This document shows positions 48,301 through 58,482 of a stretch of 64,000 nucleotides of DNA, in pieces. Position numbers and translations under genes: made by a program. The notes below the pieces were generated by a model, which was not told the DNA's origin, made no database searches, and worked only from the letters and a program-made list of their open reading frames with translations. The stretch is from Clarkia xantiana subsp. parviflora (Eukaryota; Streptophyta; Magnoliopsida; Myrtales; Onagraceae): assembly GCA_036873135.1 (NCBI GenBank), contig JAPTYO010000010.1, positions 4,936,634-5,000,633 on the forward strand, given 5' to 3'. Numbering within the stretch: the first letter of the stretch is position 1; each line of letters begins with the position of its first letter.

Positions 48301-48495
48301 AAGCTCCCAAGTCCACTTGCCCCAGAGACAGCATTCTTGGGCAACAATATCACAGAATGGTGCAAGTACCATAAAACTTGGGGACACAACACAAACTTGT
48401 GCCCACCATTAAACCGGGAAATCGAAGAATGCATCACGCTAGGTGCACTGAGGCGATTTGTTGCATCCAACTACGCGACATCGTCATCAAACTAG
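45379..48495 (+). CDS. GAG-protease-GAG'-like polyprotein of a nonautonomous gypsy element (1,038 aa)
   Basis: The first ATG downstream of the primer-binding site (ACCATGGCAGG) opens one uninterrupted frame; the frame extends upstream into the LTR but that part is not needed. Residues 1-230 are Pro/Gln-rich. A retrotransposon GAG domain lies at about 278-440 (GDPIEHVQKHEASL ... LGRRGNALAEKMAKRPAESM). A CxxH-type zinc motif (WCENHEVFGHETDSC) is at about 530. A retropepsin-like domain at about 665-800 has LVDGGSSADIL and GAYNGILGR. After the protease, where RT is expected, there is instead a second GAG-like helical region (about 845-935) and a second zinc-type motif (WCKYHKTWGHNTNLC, about 994), each followed by a similar LK/RxFV tail. 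No polymerase motifs exist. It probably supplies particle proteins and depends on another element for RT and integrase. Confidence 0.88.
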   Translation: MAGDHNPPEEVKNPRKRTGRPRKSPANKKAGCQAPAGSQSGPSHVPRATSVASSIPTDTVPNAQYKEPKDKHHAYPPGFEPQTHGEESQTEMPQGEQRAGAHPMPTITPAMMAALEELFALREYLKKQGYEAQPPPNNQQYTAPAMETSQDTIRYDNPFQGGNQQTRYEPVRSYTPFQGAQQWRNERQPPFYHPQQPARDDPYQATSRDQSDFYQPKPSTCYAEPAKGFTAAMLEELVEKKMKEAKMKGMHALEERASHPFADHLVDSRVPDALYRIGGDSYRGKGDPIEHVQKHEASLLGRTKNPHHFAMTFSQTLAGSAAHWFFSLPCGSITSWADLKAKFIQRFMGERTLLKGANALDDVQQQNEESLADYYVRFNQNISDIQGNLTEGEIVRAFIRNLGRRGNALAEKMAKRPAESMEELAARVKEFIDLERFRSQNKAKIAAAKAKDTPKQYQPKPHPGNQGKHWQPQPKRPFQGDLQKPKEINLADCIPLNAPLSVILREMKNANMWREPNNFWKGPLGKETDKWCENHEVFGHETDSCVSLRFRVNNFVLKGELKQFVDQGNSPSKKTQPESSRRSNKGKEKAHDNPPPAKRGVINVIHGGPAAGGHISNARDVYASQAATLPKYGKRKQPEQEDAVIQFSREDLKHIVYPHDDALVITMDINGYDVKRILVDGGSSADILHIRVLEQLGKSVRDLSPGTFSLVSFAGAATQPLGTITLPVVLGQGWKALHINVTFVVVESLGAYNGILGRTTINPYVIVPSTVHQKMKFPTEHGIGEVLGDQITARRCYVNALRAKHQYHVAMINSFKRQKVVDERRKQPAEQAITIWKPQENFQLSPWQQIWLVQQGEDEPIWEYFIKFASNAATAKASREDVISVFYANMNAKSFLLFGRTHGWKTTKTMADLKEKLETAVSCEQELRWGTPLSWDKGAQAEMHKQKDSSIVMDNIFTPLNTVAEDIYVNLLENKLPSPLAPETAFLGNNITEWCKYHKTWGHNTNLCPPLNREIEECITLGALRRFVASNYATSSSN

Positions 48496-50284
48496 CCATG
48501 ACGAAATGGGAGAAACAACTCTTTTCTAGATTACTTTGCGCATTCCTACTATCCCTAGTATAATCAATGTAAATACGATCAAGTATCTAATAAAACCAAT
48601 CTACGTTTGTAGGTACATACTTATCTCTTGCACGCTGTTTTAAACGCGAAGCAACAAAACTACGCGCATACTATCTACTTCAATAATCCAAGAAACTATC
48701 CATGTGCAAGAAAAATCTATTACGCGTTATGAGAACGCTTATCAACACCAACATATCTATTATCTACATCAACAAGGAGTTTATTTCTCCATTCATAACA
48801 TAGGCGTCTACCTCTAGAAGGACGTCAACTACAAGCAATGTCTCGAATTAACACCAAGACCTATTATTAAAATGACGGCTATTCAGGACGTCAACTAAGT
48901 ACAACACTTTGGAATAACGCCAAGGCTTATCATCAAAATAGCATGTTGAGGTAACCTCTTTTCTAAAAAGACAATCCCCATGTTTACTTATCTTAATGGC
49001 ATGTTGGGACATCCCTGGTTAGAAGCAAATCCCCATGTCCATAGCCATCCCCTGGTTAGAACAGGATGAGCATACGGGGCTGATCACCCCTCAAGTGACG
49101 GAGGTTCTCTGTTTAGACAACCACCTCACGCCTATGTGTATATCCTGTTTAGGATTCACTCTATATGTGTATATCCTGTTTAGGATTCACTCTATATGTG
49201 TATATCCTGTTTAGGATTCACTCTGTATGTGTATATCCTGTTTAGGATTCACTCTATATGTGTATATCCTGTTTAGGATTCACTCTGTATGTGTATATCC
49301 TGTTTAGGATTCACTCTATATGTGTATGTCCTGTTTAGGATTCACTCTATATGTGTATATCCTGTTTAGGATTCACTCTATATGTGTATATCCTGTTTAG
49401 GATTCACTCTATATGTGTATATCCTGTTTAGGATTCACTCTATATGTGTATATCCTGTTTAGGATTCACTCTATATGTGTATATCCTGTTTAGGATTCAC
49501 TCTATATGCGTATATCCTGTTTAGGATTCGCTCTATGCGTGTATATCCTATTTAGGGTTCACTCTTTATAAGCGGAAGTCCTCTTACTAAGACGACAATC
49601 CCGCTCTACAAAATTCCAAAACCGTGATGTGTGATTCCTGGACGCAGAAAACACACATCACATTTCATACTCTCAAAAAAGTGCTACATGGTCCCTGGAC
49701 GCAGGAATCATGTATCACAAACATTTTTCCCAAACATTTTGCCAAATTATTTACAAAATGATTCATATATCAAACTCATTTATAAAAATTTTATCTACAC
49801 GATTGTTGGGGTGTAGTATGGTCAATGTCAAAATATTTTTTCCTAAATATATTACCAACACACTTTTTAAGGTTTGCAAAATTCCTTCCCAAATACTATA
49901 CAGTTTTAACGTATGCCTCCCCAGCGCGGGTCGATACATGCTGGCAGGCCAAAACATATATAGCAACAAGCTATTCAAGAAAGAAAGGCAGCATGCGTAA
50001 TGCATCATGCAACAAATCAGGATAACTTCTCGACTAATCAATCAGGAGGTGGCTATCAGTCACACCTGCAAGGGACTATGTTTACAACATTAGTCATCCA
50101 CATTCAGCAAACATAGTAAGTGATAACGGTATGAAATATTACTAACAAGTTATCATGCAAGTTATTGTGTTTAAAACAGGTTCATACGACATAGCTCCAA
50201 GCGAACAAATCTCTAAAACATAGAAGCCGGGGGGCAAAGCTGGCTCACATATGAGTTCAACAACGTCGGAAAAAACGACACAAA
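48496..50284. other. Noncoding internal region of the gypsy element
   Basis: No RT, RNase H or integrase motif was found in any frame. Apart from the 31-bp array at 49130-49567 it is unstructured. Short frames at 49631-50041 have no domain. Confidence 0.7.
49130..49567 (+). repeat. 31-bp tandem repeat, 14 copies
   Basis: Unit CTCTATATGTGTATATCCTG followed by TTTAGGATTCA. The central copies are nearly identical and the outer copies more divergent (GCGTGTATATCCTATTTAGGG at the right end). Confidence 0.95.
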
Positions 50285-52630
50285 TCAAAGAAATCCATCA
50301 TCCCTGTCAGGGCTAAGTGGAACAGGCAAATGTTGCACACTAGTGCCGCCACCATCTTCTCCAAACAAAAACGCAAAATCAGATGTTGCAGCATCTAGGC
50401 GACGAAGCTCGGCCACTTGCCTAACAGCAGACTCCGCATATGGCCCCAACATGTCAAAGGGAAAGCCAGGAGCAAGAATGTTCACTCTACGAATAAAATC
50501 CTCGGCAAACTCGCTGAGCATAGGAGTGGCCTTCGCTGTAGCAGCAGTAGTAACTGCGCTATCAAATCCGGGAGTAGAGGAGAACTTGCTAAGTCCTTCT
50601 TCAATTCCAGCCTTCATCTCTACTTCTCGAACCTCCCGACAGGCAACCTTGTGCTTGCCTACGTTATCCGAAATCACCTTCTCAATGGCGGCATTCTCGG
50701 ATTCAAGCTGAATAACGCTGGCATGATCAGCCTCATAACGAGCATCAAAATCCGTCTTCTTCAAAGAAAGACGACGCACTTCATCTTTGGCCCCCTGAAG
50801 CTCTTTGGACAAAGCAGCAGCTCTGTCAGCAATGGCACGGTTCTCCTGAACAAGCTCTAACATGAAAGAGGCCATATGTACCATATCGGAAACAACCTGA
50901 GAATAAGGACACAATAAACATATATATTCGGGGACAACAAACATAGAAAAGGAAAATAAAGAGATACTCACTGGAGCAAATCCAGACAGTGACCTCTCAA
51001 CAAATGCCCGCGCCTCCTCGTCGCCCGAGGGCCGGACAACTCGGTCTCCAGGAGGAATGGAGCGTCGAAGAACACGCACGCCGATTTCAGGCATGCTCAT
51101 CTGGGAATCCTTGGGAAAAGTAACACCTCCAGCCACGTATGGCATCCACCTATCATCTAAAATATCTCCATCCAAAGGACGAAGCAAATCTGCACGCCCA
51201 AGCGGTGGGATCGCTACATGTAAAACAGGCAGCGTTATACAAAAAACCAAGTATAAAGCATAAAAGGATATAAAATAAAATGCTCCGCTCATACCAGAAG
51301 GACGAGAACGCTCCACCGCGGACCGCTCCTTCGAGCGGGGGGCAGCCAACACATCCTCACTACTACCGATCCCCTTCCCTTTATGGCAGGAAGGAGGTGG
51401 GACGGTCGCAGTATTCTTCGGACGCTTTGAACCACTCGAAGAACGCGTCCCAGCGGTGGACCGTTTAGAAGAGTCTGGCGCAGCAACGACGCGATCAGTG
51501 ACTAGCGCTGTACGACCTGCAAGTAACGAAAAGTCACAACCCGATTAACAAAATAAAAGATCGCTCCTTCAGGAAGCTATCTACCTGCACCACGCCCAGA
51601 AGTCGCTGATACTCCGGAAGCGAGAGGGGTAACAATCCTCCCACTAGAAGCAATCTTACGAGCGGCAGCCGTCTGCAAAGACGAGCTTTTTCCGTCAAAC
51701 CAACCTACAGTACAACACGGAAAAAGTTATAAAAATGATCAAACATACCGAAGCTGCAGAAGGGAGCACATGGATCCCTGCATCAATCAATTCCTGATCA
51801 GACGCACGCAGTGAGCAAGTGAAGCTGCGCGATTGTTGACAACGGTATATCTGTTTTATCACTTCTTTATCCGACAGTGAAAGCTCCCGAAAAGTAGGTG
51901 CAGGATCAAATTTCTGAATATACTCAACGGCCCAAGTCGTCCCCGCATCATGAACAAAGAAATAATGATGCTTCCAGTGATCAGCAGACCGATCTGCAGT
52001 AGCGACCAGTCGATAGCTAGGATCCCACTTGGCTTCTCCAAGCCCAAGTTCTTCAAAACCGTCGCCTTGTAAGTTCGGCCAACGAACTCTCACACCACAC
52101 AAGCCCGCCGCATCTGAACTTCTAAGCTGGTAAAAACAGCGAAAGAGAGTGCGAGAGTAACACCAGGACTGCTGATGAAGCAACACTCTGAAGCAAGTCC
52201 ATACTCGAATCCCATTAGGCGTAAGATCTAAAGGGGATATTCCATAACCACTACAAAGATCAACCAAATCAGAGCAGTACGGAAACCGCAAACCCTCCCT
52301 AACGTGTGATGTGTACACGACAGATAAATCCGCGGGTGGAGGAGTAACATCCCCTAGACTACTATCAGGAAGTACCTCGAAAGGGTAAAAGGCCTCGGTG
52401 CAAGCATCAAGCCCTGAAGCGCTAGCATACAAAGTGAACAAGGATCTATCCAGGCGGTTAGTATGATACCCGACCAATGCCTCAAACTCTCCAGGAGGAG
52501 ATACCCCACCAGCTACACCCCCGTCAGTATCCAAAACACTATCTGCCGGTAAAACCGGACCAACGTCCAAGTCGTCCTCTATATCGGAAGTAAAGGGAGT
52601 CTGCGATAAAGGGGTGACAAACTTACTCAT
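50285..52630 (-). CDS. Antisense gene in the gypsy element: 'putative gypsy-type transposon' domain plus coiled coil, about 681 aa, 5 exons
   Basis: Exons (minus): 52630-51749, 51672-51585, 51516-51295, 51213-50972 and 50896-50285; GT-AG junctions, frame maintained, no internal stops. Exon 1 encodes a domain matching the plant 'transposase (putative), gypsy type' family (PF04195 as I recall it), with FPYCSDLVDLCSGYGISPLDLTPNG at about residues 120-145 and WTCFRVLLHQ after it. Exons 2-3 encode a Ser/Lys/Arg-rich linker. Exon 5 encodes a long charged helix typical of a coiled coil (VQENRAIADRAAALSKELQG) and ends DRDDGFL. Biochemical function is unknown despite the family name; it has no catalytic transposase motif. 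It is transcribed against the GAG gene and is preserved like a gene under selection. Exon borders are inferred from sequence, and an upstream noncoding exon is possible. Confidence 0.75.
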
Positions 52631-52744
52631 TATACCAGCGCGTCCAAAAGGAAGGCAGCTCCACAAGGAATTGCTATCACCTCACAACCTGCAAAGAAAC
52701 AATCAACGTCAATGCGCGTATCGGTATGAACGCGTACGTACGCA

Positions 52745-53075
52745 CATGTCGACAAGGTTGCTCGTCGACAAGAAGAAAATATTTTCTAAGTGTTTCCACG
52801 TACGTACGTACATGTCGACAAGGTTGCTCGTCGACAAGAAGAAAATATTTTCTAAGTATTTCCACGTACGTACGTACATGTCGACAAGGTTGCTCGTCGA
52901 CAAGAAGAAAATATTTTCTAAGTGTTTCCACGTACGTACGTACATGTCGACAAGGTTGCTCGTCGACAAGGAGAAAATATTTTCTAAGTATTTCCATGTA
53001 CGTACGTACATGTCGACAAGGCTACGCGTCAACAAGAGGAAAAATATTCTCTAAGTGTTTTCATAAACACACACA
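52745..53075 (+). repeat. 66-bp tandem repeat, five copies plus a degenerate sixth
   Basis: Units start CATGTCGACAAGGTTGCTCG at 52745, 52811, 52877, 52943 and 53009, spaced exactly 66 bp. Each contains two GTCGACAAG blocks and (ACGT)n palindromes. Because 66 is divisible by three, frames stay open on both strands and produce shadow ORFs. It lies upstream of the antisense gene, in its possible promoter or leader. Confidence 0.95.
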
Positions 53076-54387
53076 CATACATATCGACAAAGCTCATACG
53101 ACGACATTTATGGTAACAAACATTAAATATCATAAAAATTATTTTCTAAGTGTTTTAGCATATTTGCAGGCAATAATCAACGACGCGACCATTAACGCAC
53201 ATACAAACATCAACGCGCGTGTCAACATCAAGGGACACTATGTCGGAACGAGGAATTCTATCCGCAAAAGCGAAAATCATCTAAGTTATGAACTAACAAT
53301 GATAATTACAGCAATCAATCAGCGATTGTTCAACATGCAAGCATCAATAAACAGCTCTATACGGCAGCAACGAAAAATAACTTAGATAAACGACAATCCG
53401 GCGACGCACCGAACTAAGGTCGAAGCTCATTTTAAAATTGGGGTTTTCAAATTACCTCAAAGCAGGACGAAAGATATCACAATGGACTCCTCTCGTCGAG
53501 ACGATTTCGGGAAGGTAAGGCTCGAAGTGAGGCGAGGTCGGGAAGGCGGCGCGTGGGGCTCACGCTCCGGCGAAGTTCCACCACTCGCGGCGGCGCGTGA
53601 GGGCGCGTGTGACGTCCCCTGAAGAATCCGAAGGTGCCGCTGGAATCGTTGCGACGAAACGAGTCGATTGGTGGTGTCAATTTCCAGAAACGAGCAAGAA
53701 ATCAGACTCAAAACTATCAAAACGTATTTAAGCTCCACGACGGCAAAGAAACTTTGAGCACAAAGGTAATTCCGGGAAAGGAGAAGTAAATTACCTGCAA
53801 ATGAGCTGAAATTAGAAGCTCCCAAGGTGTGGGAGGGATAAGTGAGAATATGAGTGTTCATTAATCCCTAAGAAGATGCTTTGTGGATAAGGATTGAGGA
53901 TTAGTTCATCTACACACAAGACTAAAAGCCTTACGGTATACTCTATCCTCTCCTCTCAAGATACTTACTCTCATACATATCTTGACATCATTCGCACGTC
54001 ACGCTCGCATGATTCATGATTTGAAAATCACTTAGCCATTTTAGAAACATATAATTTATATTTTCTTGCATTACGTATTTACAATCTTGCCGCGTCCATT
54101 ATTCTTGCATACATGTTGATAGACGCACTCCCGCACAAATACATTACTGTTTACTCGCGTCCCCGACGATGATCATATTCGTACATATGTATTTCCCATC
54201 GCACTAACCATAGTGACAGGAAATAAAGTCGTTCGGCCGAAAAATCAAGCGACGGACGGAATCGAGATGTCTGTACCCGACCGTTGATCAAAATCGAAAG
54301 GTTAGCGTCAGACTCAAATTGGACAAATATCCTAACTTAAAATAGAGTCAAGAAAGGTTCTAAACCGTTTCTTGACTCGGGGGCAAG
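53076..54387. other. Gypsy internal 3' region with polypurine tract
   Basis: No confident gene. 53457-53861 (minus) is a GC-richer patch with open frames and could hold leader sequence of the antisense gene. The polypurine tract CGGGGGCAAG (54378-54387) adjoins the 3' LTR. Confidence 0.5.
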
Positions 54388-55224
54388 TGATGGATAAATG
54401 TCCAATTCGGGTTCGTATTTACGCTTCGGACCTCGCAAACACGTCAAAAATTACATCTCGTCTCGGAAAACGTCTCCCAAGGGTCAAAACGGTCCGGAAA
54501 CGCATTTACGCGTGACCGGACCGGACATCCGGATTGCGGTGCAATCCGGAGGTCCGGATTGCCTTTGCAACCCGGACCTCCGGGTTGCAGCAACCCGGAT
54601 GTCCGGGATGCAGCAACCCGGACGTCCGGGTTGCAAGCAATCCGGACGTCCGGATTGCACGCAATCCGGAGGTCCGGATCGTACGGTAATCCGGACCTCG
54701 CCGAATCGCCCAATTTCGACGAGGTCCGGGTTCCGCCACGGGTATTGCGCGATTGTCGTATCCGTGATTACCGTGCCCGCGATCGCCGTTATGCATAGGG
54801 AAGTCAGGTTCATGCATTACCAATGTGGACGACGGTTCCCGTTTGTCTCTTTGAACCGTCGTTGAACCGCTCTAAAACCGGGTCCGGTCTCAAGGAAGCC
54901 TATAAATAGGAGACCTTGGCCACCCATTTTGATTCATTCTCTCATTTGCCCAACTTTGGTATTTTGAGCTCTGACTTCTCTCTAGAACTTTCTCTCTCTA
55001 GAAAATTACCCTTTTGCCACTATAGTAACTTAAGCATCGGAGAGGGCTCCGCTAGCACCACCCCCCCCTCTCCGTGCTAGCATTGGTCCTTTGCGCAGGA
55101 TCCGACGCTCGAGACACAGAACCGCCGGGTCACAGCCTTGCCGGGCCACAACCTCCGACAGAAGGGTTCTAACCCGCACAACCTCAGACGCGTCCTCGCG
55201 ACCCGAGTCGTCCCGGACGCAACA
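54388..55224 (+). repeat. 3' LTR of the gypsy-type element
   Basis: By eye identical to the 5' LTR except in the palindrome array; 837 bp versus 832 bp. Ends CAACA directly before the GGCAT duplication. Confidence 0.93.
54541..54680. repeat. CpG-rich palindrome array in the 3' LTR
   Basis: Six palindromes of the GCAAYCCGGANNTCCGGRTTGC type. The first two and the last match the 5' LTR array; the middle ones (with GATGTC and GACGTC centres) do not. Confidence 0.9.
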
Positions 55225-55229
55225 GGCAT

Positions 55230-55519
55230 CTCTGCTGGAGCAAGCTGGACCTGTGGAATTGAGCCTTTATTATTTGGACAGCCTTGTTTTGATTATATTT
55301 GGACTGGATGAGTTTGTAACTTTCTGTTTTGTTTTGGGCGTAAATTTCTTTCATTGTAAAGACTCGGGGTTAACCTCTGATTTCTATCTAGGGCTCCCTT
55401 ATTTAGTGTTTTTAGGTGAGGATGTGTCATTTGAAGGAATTACCTCCGATGAGCCGCAAGTCTTCGTGTTCTCTATGTTTCTTCTTCGCATTCTAGGGTT
55501 AGGGTTTCTCAAATTAACA
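55230..55519 (+). repeat. 3' LTR of the copia element, remaining 290 bp
   Basis: Continues the copia 3' LTR after the gypsy insertion (CTCTGCTGGAGCAAGCTGG), ending AAATTAACA before the GTTAT duplication. Confidence 0.92.
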
Positions 55520-56104
55520 GTTATGTATATGTATATACTATTTAACTCATTATATTTAATATATATAGTTTGTATGTATAAGTGCATATAAAAAATTATA
55601 TCTGACTATATCTAAGTGACAATATATATTTAAATAAATATATACAAAAGTATTACCAAAAAATCTGCAAAAGTCTCTGTTTGTCCATAACGTAGTTCAA
55701 TGAGCGGTAATTTGACGAACGATTTTTTTGGTGAATTTCATTGAAAATAATATATTTGAATCTGTTGATAAGGAGTATGTTATGTTTTATTTTCAAAGTA
55801 TGAAAAATCTTAATAGTCATTGTAATTTATTTATTTATTTTTAAACTTTTAAATTATTAGACTATATTTTATAGTATTTTTCATATAATTTTTTTTCTTT
55901 TTCACAAGTATTTTCATTTTTTAAAATAATTATTCATATACAATATTTTGAACTATTTACCCATATAACAAACTAAGAAAGTCCAAATACTAAAATGTGC
56001 CGCAAATTTAGCCAAATACTAAAAAAACCACATCGTCGTATCTAAACAACGGTTTCGCCCCTAATTTTTTTGGGCGCCGCTTTTCTAAACAACGACGCCT
56101 AGTT

Positions 56105-56126
56105 CCCCCCCCCCCCCCCCCCCCCC
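56105..56126 (+). repeat. Poly-C run (22 C)
   Basis: Uninterrupted C22 within the right part of hAT copy B; the matching region of copy A lacks such a run. Able to form i-motif/G4 structures, and length-unstable. Confidence 0.9.
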
Positions 56127-56513
56127 GTTTGGGTTTTTGTTTGTTGAATTTCCATATTTAATGTAAATGATTTATACAATTTTATGATTTTTTTTCTAAA
56201 ACTCTATTGAGTTAGTGTAAAGTTTGGTCGGGTTAACTTTAGAAGGTAATACTTTTAAACATTTTTATCCTCTAGAGTTAATCAAGTCAAACTATACACA
56301 CAATTCAATAAAGTTTAAAAATGTAAGGTTTATATAATTTTAAGATTATTTAAGGATTTATTTAATTCTTTTGAATTTTTAATTCTAAAACCGTGATTTG
56401 ATTTTCGACACATTTTGATATTTTGGATTTTTTAAGGTTGGTATATGAGTAAAAAAAACTGATCACTCTTGCAACCCCTGACCCCGATTCCTGGCTACGC
56501 CACTGGTTGTTAT

Positions 56514-58482
56514 GTTATACACATATAATATGTTTTTAGCTTCCAAACATATTATAAAATCTAGGGAAAATTATGAAAAAAAAAAGTAATATGTTTGACC
56601 ACAATAGTAAAAGATAAATTATGTTTCCTAAAAGATGTAACATGTTTTGTTTTAATTGTGTTGGATGAATTCCGTTAAATATGACTAACATAACATGATG
56701 TGGCAATATGACGTGACAAGTTAATAATTTTTATTATTTTGAAAATGTGTTAAAATTTTTAAAATAAATCCAAAAAATAGGGAAAGTATATATAAAAAAA
56801 TGAAAAATCACGAGATTTTTATTTTTAAAATAATGGACGTAACAAATAATAATAATATATATAATTTTTTGTAAATGAAAAAAAAATACATTATAAATGG
56901 TAAAAAAAAATCTAAAAACGGCAAAATTTATAACTATGCAAATATTAATAAAATAAAGATAAAATATTAGCATAAAATTAGTATGGAAAACTAAATTATT
57001 ATGGGGAAAATGTAAAAAAAAATGTGTAAATATGTACCAAAAGATAGAAATAAATTCTTAATATCCTAATTTTGAATCTTAAAAAATAGAATTTTATTTT
57101 AAAATGAAAAAAAAATCCAAGCGTCCACTTTATATCTCATTATTTAAAATATAATTATAAATTTTTTAGAATTTCATTTTAGTATTTTCACTATTTTTTT
57201 TCTTTATTTATTTCGAATTTTTGAAGTATTTTTAATTTTAATAAACAATAAAGTATTTTTTAATTTTTTTAATGCTATTTTAAATTTAATACTTTAATTA
57301 AATTATATTAAGAAGTTCATAATACTTTTCAATTTTTTAAGTTTTTCCCTATTTTAAATAAATTATTACTCTTTTTTAAATGTGACAAATCATCAGCAAT
57401 GTCAAGAAACTTTGTTGAATCAAAAAAGTTAACAAATATTTTGACATAAAGTTAACGGTTTTATTTAAAACTACCGTTTTAAAACATGTTACATTTAAAA
57501 TAAACACTCGGAAACATGTTACATCTAAAAATATTTTAAGCAAACAAATTACATTTTTTTCTTACTATTCCCTAAAATCTAAATAGAATTTATATGATAC
57601 TTTAAAAAAAAAAATGATGATTCGATACTGTTTGTTTTTTTAGGCCAGTGATTTGATACTGAAATTAAAACCATAATAATACACACATGAGAAGTTCTTT
57701 GGGTCCGGGCTAGTCTTGTTGCTGCCCCAAGTGCAAGCCCAATTGACCTTGTTCTTTATTTCATGGTCCAAGATCAAGCACTGTTTTAGGCCCACACCAT
57801 GATTTAAATGGCCCAAAATTATGCCTTTTGTCGGCCTAGGCTCTCTTTTCCTAGCCCAACTTCAACCCATTGCTTTACATGTCTAAAGAATAACATTATG
57901 TTTGATTATATTATTTATTTTTTTACAATTCTGCCTTTTTTTTTTTACCAGGCTTGATTTTGCTTTCTTATAAACTACTCGGCTTTATTTTCTAATTGTC
58001 AACGATCGGTAGAGAACTGCTATTTCGAGGATTTCATAAGATGAATTCGTCTGTAGGAATCAAATCGATTCAGAGAAAATAATGTTGAAGTGCTTCGACA
58101 AAGATAAATGGTTTAATAGAAAAAAAGGGACGAATGTACTTTAATTACGAAAACATGCTGACATCAATTTCAGTCGGTCAAATGCTTTTCATGTGAGGAA
58201 TTATGTTAGTTTTTAACCAAATAATTAACAGAGCTATCAAAATGCTACTTTTGTAAATATTTAATTAGTTATTTGCTAAAAAAAAAGTTTAGCTAACTAT
58301 TTACACTTTAAATGAAAATCCAACTAGCTATTTAGTATTTAACCCTATAAAATATATAATGTTGGTTAATCTTCCCAACACAACACTCACTATTGTATCA
58401 ACTTGATAATGGAATCGCTGAGTGTGGTTACATTCAATCATTCATCATATGTTGTTTTTCCTCTTGTCGAGTTTGACGCAGG
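56514..58482. other. AT-rich intergenic DNA
   Basis: Very AT-rich with A- and T-runs; no gene or bounded repeat recognised. 57690-57860 is GC-richer with GGCCCA-type motifs and may be a decayed promoter or repeat. Confidence 0.5.

Larger units (their letters stand above)
44505..55224 (+). mobile_element. Nonautonomous Ty3/gypsy-type LTR retrotransposon with antisense gene, 10.7 kb
   Basis: Flanked by a perfect 5-bp duplication GGCAT (44500-44504 and 55225-55229). It has LTRs of 832 and 837 bp, a primer-binding site (45337-45350) and a polypurine tract (54379-54387). The internal region encodes GAG, a retropepsin and a second GAG-like region in one frame, but no reverse transcriptase, RNase H or integrase. 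The minus strand carries an intact multi-exon gene. The remainder is tandem repeats and AT-rich filler. Intact frames and LTRs that look identical outside one array indicate a recent insertion. Replication must rely on a partner element. It resembles the known class of large retrotransposon derivatives and TR-GAG elements. Confidence 0.92.
38920..55519 (+). mobile_element. Ty1/copia LTR retrotransposon, degenerate, split by a gypsy insertion
   Basis: Bounded by the 5-bp duplication GTTAT (38915-38919 and 55520-55524). It has LTRs of about 329 bp, a tRNA-Met primer-binding site after the 5' LTR, a polypurine tract before the 3' LTR (44459-44466), and domain order GAG-PR-INT-RT-RNaseH, which defines copia. 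The net length without insertions is about 5.5 kb. By eye the two LTRs differ at about 20 of 328 positions (about 6%), so it is much older than the gypsy element inside it. Confidence 0.93.
38750..56505. mobile_element. hAT nonautonomous element, copy B, outer shell of a nested insertion
   Basis: The left end CAGGGGTGTAGCTACG (38750) and the right end GGCTACGCCACTG (56505) are enclosed by GTTGTTAA (38742-38749) and GTTGTTAT (56506-56513). The shell sequence, 38750-38919 plus 55525-56505, is an inverted homologue of copy A at 24504-25640. Its natural length is about 1.15 kb; the other 16.6 kb are nested retrotransposons. A 22-C run (56105-56126) lies in the right part. Confidence 0.85.

Noticed and set aside
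52614..53385. Long frames of up to 219 codons through the 66-bp repeats on both strands
   Set aside because: A 66-bp period keeps every frame open; the translated repeat has no domain and the same happens on both strands.
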